A stretch of 64,000 bases of DNA from positions 62,001 through 126,000 of the forward strand of contig NZ_JAGQCU010000002.1 in assembly GCF_024346355.1 (NCBI RefSeq), in the 5' to 3' direction. This stretch comes from Cyanobium sp. ATX 6A2. Its GTDB lineage: Bacteria > Cyanobacteriota > Cyanobacteriia > PCC-6307 > Cyanobiaceae. Below are positions 57,456-64,000 of this stretch, piece by piece; position 1 is the stretch's first letter; the number at the start of each line of letters is the position of its first letter. Both the position numbers and the translations under genes were made by a program. The notes under the pieces are model-generated. The model was not told the DNA's origin. It saw nothing but the letters and a program-made list of their open reading frames with translations, and did no database searches.

Positions 57456-58607
57456 CTAGCCCGCCAGGGCGGCGGCACAGGCCGCCACGCCAGCGCCGGG
57501 CGCCCCCGTGTGCAGCCCCAGCTCCTGCACGGTGGCCTCGATGGCGGCCACGGCCGTGAGCACGTCGCGATCACACACGAACCCCAGGTGGCCGATGCGG
57601 AACACCTTGCCCTTGAGGTGGTCCTGGCCGCCCGCCAGCAGGATGTCGAAGCGTTCCTTCACCCGCTTGCGCAGGGTCTCGGCGTCGATGTCCGCGGGGG
57701 CCACAGCGGTGATCGCCGGGCTGCCATGGCCGGCGGCGGCATAGAGCGCCAGGCCCATGGCCGTCATGCCCGCCTGGGCGGCGGCACGGTGGCGGGCATG
57801 GCGGGCAAAGATCGCCTCCAGTCCCTCCGCCTGCATCATCCCCAGCGCCGCCTCCAGGGCGAAATAGAGGTTCACGGCAGGTGTGAACGGGTTGCTGTCG
57901 GCCTGGGCGGATTTGCGGTACTTGAGCAGGTCGAGATAGAACTTCGGCAGGTCGGAGCTCTTGGCGGCCTCCCAGGCCCGCTCGCTCATGGCCACAAAGG
58001 CCAGCCCCGGCGGCATCATGTAGCCCTTCTGGGAGCCCGAGCCGATCACGTCGATGCCCCAGGCGTCCATGGGCACGTCGCAGGCCCCCAGGCTGGTGAC
58101 GCAGTCGGCGATCGTGAGCGCCGTGCCGTGGGCCTGCACATGGCGGGCGATCGTTTCCAGATCGTTGATCACGCCCGTGGAGGTTTCCGAGTGGGTGAGG
58201 ATCACGGCCTTGATCGCCTTGGCCGTGTCGGCCTCGAGGGCGGCCCGGAAGGCCTCTGGATCAAGGGGCTGGCCCCAGTCGGCCTCGATCACCTGCACAT
58301 CCAGGCCGTAGGCCTGGGCCACCTTCACCCAGCGCTCACCAAACTTGCCGTTGTCGCCGCAGAGCACCGTGTCGCCCCGGCTGAGCACGTTGATGATCCC
58401 GGCCTCCATGGCGGCGGTGCCGCTGCCGGTGATCACCACCACATCGCTGCTGGTCTGATGCAGCCACTTCAGCTGCTCGGTGGTGCGATGCACGATCGCC
58501 TGGAAATCGGCGCTGCGGTGGCCGATCGGGTGCCGGCCCATGGCCTGCAGGACGGTTTCCGGCACCGGGGTGGGGCCGGGGATCATCAGGGTGAGCTTGT
58601 CCTGCAT
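57456..58607 (-). CDS. Class V aminotransferase (serine/alanine--glyoxylate type)
   Basis: PLP enzyme of 383 residues, probably acting in photorespiratory glycolate salvage (glyoxylate to glycine). Motifs: LMIPGPTPVPETVLQAMGRH near the N terminus, HRTTEQLKWLHQTSSDVVVI, ITGSGTAAMEAGIINVLS, and the PLP lysine in DVIGSGSQKGYMMPPGLAF. HSETSTGV and IADCVTSLGACDVPMD are also typical. Substrate preference cannot be fixed from sequence. Divergent from cbiD across a 114-base gap. Confidence 0.9.
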   Translation of the reverse strand: MQDKLTLMIPGPTPVPETVLQAMGRHPIGHRSADFQAIVHRTTEQLKWLHQTSSDVVVITGSGTAAMEAGIINVLSRGDTVLCGDNGKFGERWVKVAQAYGLDVQVIEADWGQPLDPEAFRAALEADTAKAIKAVILTHSETSTGVINDLETIARHVQAHGTALTIADCVTSLGACDVPMDAWGIDVIGSGSQKGYMMPPGLAFVAMSERAWEAAKSSDLPKFYLDLLKYRKSAQADSNPFTPAVNLYFALEAALGMMQAEGLEAIFARHARHRAAAQAGMTAMGLALYAAAGHGSPAITAVAPADIDAETLRKRVKERFDILLAGGQDHLKGKVFRIGHLGFVCDRDVLTAVAAIEATVQELGLHTGAPGAGVAACAAALAG

Positions 58608-58672
58608 GGTGGAGGTGGCGGGGGCGAAGCGGGGTGAAGGAGAGCGCGCCCGGCGGCGCCGCAATCGACCAC

Positions 58673-58683
58673 CATAAAAAACA
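58673..58683 (-). promoter_or_regulatory. AT-rich block, possible aminotransferase promoter
   Basis: An AT block (minus strand TTTTTTATGG) sits alone in very GC-rich sequence, 66-76 bases upstream of the aminotransferase ATG. TATGGT may be its -10. No -35 stands out. Confidence 0.3.
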
Positions 58684-58721
58684 GTGCAGGTCTGCCCCTC
58701 AGGTGAACACGTCCATCCCCC

Positions 58722-59876
58722 ATGGCTGAGCCCGGCAGCGGCCAGGCCGGCTACACCCTGCCGGTGTGGACCGCCGCCGCGGCGCGGGCGGCGCTGCAGG
58801 GGCTGCGACGGGAGCCCGTGGATGCGGAGCAGCCCCTGCGCCTCGATCCCGGCGCCGGGATCGAGGCGATCCCGATCGAGGCGGCAGCTCCCCTGGCTGA
58901 TGGCAGCGCCCTGGCCATGGCCCGCTGCGACCCCGGCGCCGGTGTGCTCGATCTCACCCGGGGCCTGCTGGTGTGGGTGCAGGCGCGCTGGCTGGAGGGC
59001 CCGGGCCCCTGGCTGGAGCTGCGCGGCGGTGAGGGCGTGGGTGTGATCCAGGCCAGCGGCCAGGCCTGCCTCTCGGGTTACGCCCGCCAGTTGCTGGACT
59101 GGAATCTGCGCTCCCTGGTGCCGATGGGGAGGCGCCTGGCGCTGGACCTCACGATTCCCGAGGGCCGCCGTCTGGCCGAGCGCACCAGCAATGCCGCCTT
59201 CGGGGTGGTGGAGGGACTGGCCCTGATCGGCACCCAGGCCCGGGTGCAGCGCAGTGCAGCTCCCGAGCAGCTGGAGGAGGCCCTGGGGGTGCTGCGCCAG
59301 CGCGCCGCCGCTCCAGGCTTCGCCGGGGATCTGGTGCTGGTGATCGGCGAGAACGGCCTCGACCTGGCGCCCCGGCTGGGCCTGCCCGCGGCGCTGCTGC
59401 TTAAGGCCGGTAACTGGCTGGGCCCGCTGCTGGTGGCGGCGGCCGAGGCCGGTGTGCGGCGGCTGCTGCTGTTCGGCGTCCAGGGCAAGCTGATCAAGCT
59501 GGCCGGCGGGATCTTCCACACCCACCATCACCTGGCCGATGGCCGCGCCGAGGTGCTCACCGCCCTGGCCGCCCTGGAGGGCCTGGCCGGCTCTGACCTT
59601 GCCCGCCTGCACGCGGCCCCGAGCGTGGAGACGGCCCTCAGCGAGCTGGAGGGGCAGCACCCCGAGCTGGCGGCGCGGCTGCGGGCCCGCATCGCCGCGG
59701 CGATCGAGCAGCGCAGCCAGGCCTACCTGCGCAGCCACGGTCAGAGCGGCCCGCTGGCGGTGGGGGCGGTGCTGTTCGACCGCCGCCGCCGGGTCCGGGC
59801 CTGCGGGCCTGAGGGGCAGCGGCTGCTGGCGGCCTTCGGCGCCGCGGCGGTGGAAGCGCCCGGTGGCGACCCCTAG
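58722..59876 (+). CDS. cbiD: Cobalt-precorrin-5B C1-methyltransferase
   Basis: Anaerobic-type corrin ring methylation for (pseudo)cobalamin synthesis. The protein has 384 residues. YTLPVWTAAAARAALQGL is a family-like start, followed by the LDLTIPEGRRLAERTSNAAF core, GLALIGTQARV, and LLLFGVQGKLIKLAGGIFHT followed by HHHLADGRAEVL, all strongly conserved in CbiD. guaA follows in the same direction 27 bases later. No cobalamin riboswitch is seen in the short leader. Confidence 0.94.
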   Translation: MAEPGSGQAGYTLPVWTAAAARAALQGLRREPVDAEQPLRLDPGAGIEAIPIEAAAPLADGSALAMARCDPGAGVLDLTRGLLVWVQARWLEGPGPWLELRGGEGVGVIQASGQACLSGYARQLLDWNLRSLVPMGRRLALDLTIPEGRRLAERTSNAAFGVVEGLALIGTQARVQRSAAPEQLEEALGVLRQRAAAPGFAGDLVLVIGENGLDLAPRLGLPAALLLKAGNWLGPLLVAAAEAGVRRLLLFGVQGKLIKLAGGIFHTHHHLADGRAEVLTALAALEGLAGSDLARLHAAPSVETALSELEGQHPELAARLRARIAAAIEQRSQAYLRSHGQSGPLAVGAVLFDRRRRVRACGPEGQRLLAAFGAAAVEAPGGDP

Positions 59877-59903
59877 GCTTCAGCGCCGGCCCGCCCAGCG
59901 CCC

Positions 59904-61511
59904 ATGTCCGTGCCAGCGCCCACGCCCGTGATCGACGCCGCCTCCCAGTCGTCCCGCTATCCGGCGATCGTGATCCTGGACTTCGGCTCCCAGTACTCCG
60001 AACTGATCGCCCGGCGGGTGCGTGAAACGGAGGTGTTCTCGCTGGTGATGAGCTATGCCACCAGCGCCGAGCAGCTGCGCGCCCTGTCCCCGCGCGGGAT
60101 CATTCTGAGCGGTGGCCCCAGCTCGGTGTACGAAACCGGGGCGCCGGTGTGTGATCCGGGCATCTGGGAACTGGGCATCCCGGTGCTGGGCGTGTGCTAT
60201 GGCATGCAGCTGATGGTGCAGCAGCTGGGCGGTTCGGTGGTGGCGGCCGGCAAGGCCGAATACGGCAAGGCCCCCCTGCACGTCGACGACCCCACCGATC
60301 TGCTCACCAACGTCGAGGAGGGCTCGACGATGTGGATGAGCCACGGCGACTCGGTGGAGCGCCTGCCGGAGGGCTTCGTGCGCCTGGCCCACACCGTCAA
60401 CACGCCGGAAGCGGCGGTGGCCAACCACGACAGACGCCTGTACGGGGTGCAGTTCCACCCTGAGGTGGTGCACTCCAGCTGCGGCATGGCGATGCTGCGC
60501 AACTTTGTGTATCACATCTGTGGCTGTGAGGCCGACTGGACCACTGCCGCCTTCATCGACGAGGCCATCGGGGACGTGCGACGCCAGGTGGGCGATAAAC
60601 GGGTGCTGCTGGCCCTTTCGGGTGGCGTCGACTCCTCCACCCTCGCCTTTCTGCTGCACCGGGCGATCGGCGATCAGCTCACCTGCATGTTCATCGATCA
60701 GGGCTTCATGCGCAAAGGGGAGCCCGAATTCCTGATGGATTTCTTCGACCGGAAATTCCATATTCAGGTGCAGTACATCAATGCCCGCGAGCGCTTTATC
60801 AGCAAGCTGGCCGGCGTCACCGATCCGGAGCGCAAGCGCAAGCTGATCGGCACCGAATTCATCCGCGTGTTCGAGGAGGAGAGCCGGCGGCTGGGCCCCT
60901 TCGACTACCTGGCCCAGGGCACCCTCTATCCCGATGTGATCGAGAGCGCCGACACCAACGTGGACGCCAAGACCGGCGAGCGGGTGGCGGTGAAGATCAA
61001 GAGCCATCACAACGTGGGCGGCCTGCCCGAGGACCTGCGCTTCAAGCTGGTGGAGCCCCTGCGCCGGCTGTTCAAGGACGAGGTGCGCAAGGTGGGTCGC
61101 AACCTGGGCCTGCCCGAGGAGATCGTGGGCCGCCATCCCTTCCCTGGCCCGGGTCTGGCGATCCGCATCCTCGGTGAGGTCACCGAAGACAAACTCAACA
61201 TCCTCCGTGACGCCGATCTGGTGGTGCGCGAGGAGATCCGCGACGCTGGCCTCTATAACGAGATCTGGCAGGCCTTCGCGGTGCTGCTGCCGGTGCGCAG
61301 CGTGGGGGTGATGGGTGACAAGCGCACCTATGCCTTCCCGGTGGTGCTGCGCTGCGTGTCCTCGGAGGACGGCATGACCGCCGACTGGTCGCGCCTCCCC
61401 TACGAGCTGCTGGAGACCATCTCCAATCGCATCGTCAATGAGGTTCAGGGGGTGAACCGGGTGGTGCTCGACATCACCAGCAAGCCCCCCGGCACGATCG
61501 AGTGGGAGTGA
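59904..61511 (+). CDS. guaA: GMP synthase (glutamine-hydrolysing)
   Basis: Amination of XMP to GMP. The protein has 535 residues. The class I amidotransferase domain contains [18 protein letters not shown], catalytic Cys in [10 protein letters not shown], and FHPEVVHSS. The ATP-pyrophosphatase domain has the PP-loop [19 protein letters not shown]. The C-terminal dimerisation domain ends [14 protein letters not shown], a family hallmark. Confidence 0.98.
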   Translation: MSVPAPTPVIDAASQSSRYPAIVILDFGSQYSELIARRVRETEVFSLVMSYATSAEQLRALSPRGIILSGGPSSVYETGAPVCDPGIWELGIPVLGVCYGMQLMVQQLGGSVVAAGKAEYGKAPLHVDDPTDLLTNVEEGSTMWMSHGDSVERLPEGFVRLAHTVNTPEAAVANHDRRLYGVQFHPEVVHSSCGMAMLRNFVYHICGCEADWTTAAFIDEAIGDVRRQVGDKRVLLALSGGVDSSTLAFLLHRAIGDQLTCMFIDQGFMRKGEPEFLMDFFDRKFHIQVQYINARERFISKLAGVTDPERKRKLIGTEFIRVFEEESRRLGPFDYLAQGTLYPDVIESADTNVDAKTGERVAVKIKSHHNVGGLPEDLRFKLVEPLRRLFKDEVRKVGRNLGLPEEIVGRHPFPGPGLAIRILGEVTEDKLNILRDADLVVREEIRDAGLYNEIWQAFAVLLPVRSVGVMGDKRTYAFPVVLRCVSSEDGMTADWSRLPYELLETISNRIVNEVQGVNRVVLDITSKPPGTIEWE

Positions 61512-61590
61512 GCTTCGGGGGGCGCACGCGGAGGCCCCGTGGCGAGCGCCGGGGGTGTCCGTTACCTTCGGGTCCCCAATTCGTCGTGCC

Positions 61591-62208
61591 GTGAGCGCCG
61601 CCCCCGCGTCATCCAGCGACCCTGAGCTGCAGCGCCGGCTCCAGCAGGACAGCATCCAGCTGGGCGGCAAGACCATCTACCTGAACCCGTTCCTCTACTG
61701 GCGCCGCTTCGACGCCAACACCGACCGCTGGCTGCGCGAACCGGGCCAGATGCCGGAGGAGCAGATCGCGGCCAACCGCGGCCGTTTCTACCCCGAGCTC
61801 GACTGGGACCTGCTCGAGGAGCAGGATCGCCTCGCCAAGGACGGGGCGGTGGAGATGTTCCTCAAGAGCCTGGAGCTGATCACCACCTTCAACCCCGAGC
61901 TCAGCGCCGGCCAGCTGCTGGAGGTGGAACGCAAGATGGCCGTCACCAAGAAACGCTCCTTCGAGCGCTGGGTGAGCCGGTCGCTGCAGCGCCGCCAGCG
62001 GGAGGAGGCCCGCCAGCGCCGCCGCTTCGATCGCGATCGCAGCCTGCGCGCCTGGGGTGAATGGATCGGCCTGGAGGCCACCCGGCAGGCGTTGCTGCCC
62101 CTGGCTGCCCTGCTGGTGGTGGCGACCGTGGGTGGCTGGTGGCTGGGCAGCCAGCAGGCCTGCCGCGCCCCGGCGCCGCGGCCGGCCATCAGCGACACCC
62201 TGCCCTGA
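61591..62208 (+). CDS. Conserved hypothetical protein with C-terminal membrane helix
   Basis: About 205 residues from GTG 61591. KTIYLNPFLYWRRFDANTDR and FYPELDWDLLEEQDRL are distinctive, followed by a strongly basic helical region (SRSLQRRQREEARQRRRFDR) and one membrane span (LLPLAALLVVATVGGWWLG). I recall this protein next to guaA in related genomes; no function known. The charged region next to the helix suggests contact with nucleic acid or lipid head groups. Confidence 0.72.
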   Translation: MSAAPASSSDPELQRRLQQDSIQLGGKTIYLNPFLYWRRFDANTDRWLREPGQMPEEQIAANRGRFYPELDWDLLEEQDRLAKDGAVEMFLKSLELITTFNPELSAGQLLEVERKMAVTKKRSFERWVSRSLQRRQREEARQRRRFDRDRSLRAWGEWIGLEATRQALLPLAALLVVATVGGWWLGSQQACRAPAPRPAISDTLP

Positions 62209-62270
62209 CCCCGGCGCCCTGCCCTGAGCGCGGCGCCCAAGGCAGACTGGAGAGCCCTGCCCCTCCGGTG

Positions 62271-62729
62271 ATGGCCGCCGACCCCCTCGACGCCCTGCGG
62301 CTGACGTTGATGCAGGACGTGCTGCCGGTGGGCATGGCCATGGTGGAGCGGGCCCGCCAGGGCGGTCCCCAGCAGGTGATGGCGGCCTTCGATGGCAGCA
62401 GTGCCGACCCCCTCGGCCAGTTGCGCCAGGAGGGTGAACCGGCGGCCAGCCGGGTGCGTGCCCAGCTCGATCAGGTGAGCCCCGGGCTGGGCAACCCGGT
62501 GATGCAGGTGGAGGTGCGCGATGTGGGCGAGCAGCCCGCCTGCGCCACTGCCAGCGCCGCTGCCACTGCCACTCCCTCTACCTCTGCCACTTTCGCCGAG
62601 GGGGGTGTCGACGCGATTGATCCGCTGGAACTGGAGCAGCGGCTGGCGGCGATCGCCGCGCGGCTGCAGCAGCTTGAGCAGGCGATGGTGCCCCCCGGGT
62701 CACCTGAGGCCGGCGACGCCTCCCGCTAG
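62271..62729 (+). CDS. Hypothetical protein upstream of PBP2
   Basis: A 152-residue frame. The N-terminal helix PLDALRLTLMQDVLPVGMAM, a Pro/Ala/Thr-rich middle, and a C-terminal coiled coil DPLELEQRLAAIAARLQQLE are seen. No membrane segment or enzymatic motif. The mrdA ATG follows two bases after its stop, so they are probably co-translated. Lineage-specific, function unknown. Confidence 0.65.
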   Translation: MAADPLDALRLTLMQDVLPVGMAMVERARQGGPQQVMAAFDGSSADPLGQLRQEGEPAASRVRAQLDQVSPGLGNPVMQVEVRDVGEQPACATASAAATATPSTSATFAEGGVDAIDPLELEQRLAAIAARLQQLEQAMVPPGSPEAGDASR

Positions 62730-62731
62730 CG

Positions 62732-64000
62732 ATGGCGTTCGCCTCCGGCGCCCGCCACAGCGGGCTGGGCCGCCAGCCGGTGTGGCTGCTGCTGCTGCTG
62801 TTGTTGTTCAGCGGCGCCATGGTCACGCGCCTGGCCTGGCTGCAGCTGCTGCACGGGGCCGAGAACCGCCAGCGGGCCGATGAGAACCGCATCCGGTTGA
62901 TGCCGCGCAACCCCATCCGCGGCCGGCTGCTGGATCGCCACGGCCGGGTGCTGGCCACCAGCCGCCTCACCTACAACCTCTACGTGCAGCCCCGCGAGGT
63001 GAGCGATGAGGCCTGGCCGGCCCTGCGCGATCGCCTGGCGGCCCTGCTGGAGCTGCCGGCCAACCAGCTCGAGGAGCAGCGTCGCTCAGGGGCCAACAGC
63101 GAGGGCTTCCGCGTCCAGCTGGCCGAGAACCTCAAGCCCGATCAGGTGCTGCGCTTCCGCGAACGCTCCAGCGAGCTGTCGGGTGCGGAGGTGGATGTGG
63201 ATGTGCTGCGCAGCTATCCCCACGGCCGCCTCGGTGCCCACGTGCTCGGCTACACCAGCGGCATCACCGAGGAGGAATATCAGCGCCTGCGCGACCAGGG
63301 CTATCGCATCCGCGACCGTGTCGGCCGCAGCGGCCTGGAGAAGGTGTTCGAAGCCCATCTGCGCGGTGAGTGGGGCGGCCAGCAGGTGGAGGTGAACGCC
63401 GCCGGTCAGGTGCAGCGGGTGCTGGGGGAGAAGCCGGCCCGGGCCGGCAAGGACCTGCGTCTCACCCTCGATCTGCCCCTGCAGCAGGCCGCCGAGAAGG
63501 CCCTGGATGGGGTGGCCAAGGGGGCGATCGTGGCCATGGATCCCAACACCGGGGCAATCCGGGCGATGGCCAGCCGGCCCTCCTTTGATCCCAACATCTT
63601 CTCCCCGGCCCCGAGCATCCCCCAGTGGGCGGCACTCAACAGCCCCGAGGCTCCCCTGCTCAACCGCACGCTGCAGGGCTTCCCCCCTGCCAGCACCTTC
63701 AAGATCGTCACCAGCCTGGCGGCGCTCGAATCAGAGCGCTATCACCCCGGCTCCACCGAGCTCACCACCGCCTCCTACTGCCGCGCCGGTCTCTGCTATC
63801 GCGACCACGTGAGCATGGGCCAGCTCGGCTTCCCGATGGCCCTGGCCCTCAGCAGCAACAGCTTTTTCTACCGGGCGGGCATCAACATCGGTGGCGATGC
63901 CCTCTTCCACACGGCCAGGCAGCTGGGCTTCGGGCAGCGCACCGGCGTGGAGCTGAGGGATGAGGAGAGCAAGGGCCTGCTGGGGGACAAGGCATGGAAA
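62732..64000 (+). CDS. mrdA: Penicillin-binding protein 2 (cut by window end)
   Basis: Transpeptidase for elongation-mode peptidoglycan synthesis. 423 residues visible, open at the edge. A single N-terminal membrane helix (WLLLLLLLFSGAMVTRLAWL) is followed by NRIRLMPRNPIRGRLLDRHG typical of class B PBPs, the VGRSGLEKVFEAHLRG dimer region, and the transpeptidase domain: SxxK in PPASTFKIV (Ser321) and SSN at 374-376. The KTG box would lie beyond the window. Confidence 0.94.
   Translation, partial: MAFASGARHSGLGRQPVWLLLLLLLFSGAMVTRLAWLQLLHGAENRQRADENRIRLMPRNPIRGRLLDRHGRVLATSRLTYNLYVQPREVSDEAWPALRDRLAALLELPANQLEEQRRSGANSEGFRVQLAENLKPDQVLRFRERSSELSGAEVDVDVLRSYPHGRLGAHVLGYTSGITEEEYQRLRDQGYRIRDRVGRSGLEKVFEAHLRGEWGGQQVEVNAAGQVQRVLGEKPARAGKDLRLTLDLPLQQAAEKALDGVAKGAIVAMDPNTGAIRAMASRPSFDPNIFSPAPSIPQWAALNSPEAPLLNRTLQGFPPASTFKIVTSLAALESERYHPGSTELTTASYCRAGLCYRDHVSMGQLGFPMALALSSNSFFYRAGINIGGDALFHTARQLGFGQRTGVELRDEESKGLLGDKAWK

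Noticed and set aside
58608-58721. Cobalamin riboswitch upstream of cbiD
   Set aside because: The leader is about 110 bases and shared with a divergent gene; no B12-box-like conserved block is visible.

Overview
The window is a GC-rich, densely packed bacterial chromosome segment that reads as an alpha-cyanobacterium of the Synechococcus/Cyanobium picocyanobacterial lineage, most likely a high-GC freshwater or brackish Cyanobium-like strain. Pointers are a gap2-type photosynthetic GAPDH, a lumenal CYP38/TLP38-like cyclophilin, a photorespiratory-type class V aminotransferase, cbiD, and the gene order purL-purF-parC-TPR-queG-nusB-ftsY-rsbU-argH-RRM-dus-grpE-dnaJ-rsgA-ybaB-murB-murC-gap2-thiL-cyclophilin-efp-accB-pdxA. 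From memory this is the order found close to dnaN and the origin in this lineage. Assignments rest on reading translated sequence and motifs only; no database search was run.

Layout. (1) 1-33.6 kb is housekeeping: purine synthesis, a second GyrA-like topoisomerase subunit, queuosine synthesis, NusB, FtsY, a PP2C phosphatase, arginine synthesis, an RRM protein, dihydrouridine synthase, chaperones, cell-wall precursors, Calvin-cycle GAPDH, thiamine, EF-P, fatty-acid and pyridoxal synthesis. A pilB-pilT-pilC type IV pilus operon sits inside this block, next to grpE. (2) 33.7-39 kb holds small lineage-specific proteins, an HNH protein, a SNF2-type helicase, a half-length AbrB-type membrane protein, and a 0.4 kb non-coding stretch with repeats. 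(3) 39-41.3 kb is a cellulose-synthase-like glycosyltransferase. (4) 41.3-53.4 kb looks like an arsenic/arsenosugar island. It holds ArsM, the radical-SAM enzyme ArsS, a three-cysteine ArsC, a TVP38-flavoprotein fusion, two glycosyltransferases, a DUF547 lipoprotein, an AhpD-like protein and a DUF4079 protein. It also holds two small exported Cys/Gly-rich peptides that share a leader. An ECF sigma factor and its RskA-like anti-sigma factor open the same operon as arsS-arsC. (5) 53.5-57.4 kb is a DUF6880 gene followed by a toxin-antitoxin and conflict-system graveyard ending at a tRNA-Gly. It contains a MazE-like antitoxin broken at its conserved Trp, a shortened VapC, an orphan HTH antitoxin, a scrambled remnant of a TOTE-type primase/helicase, a RelE-tail remnant, and one apparently intact Phd-RelE pair. 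(6) 57.4-64 kb returns to housekeeping: aminotransferase, cbiD, guaA, two lineage hypotheticals, and the start of penicillin-binding protein 2, cut by the window edge.

Packing is very tight. Stop/start overlaps (ATGA, TGATG, GTGA) and tail-to-tail overlaps are common. Because GC is high, many long open frames lie antisense to real genes; these were not called.
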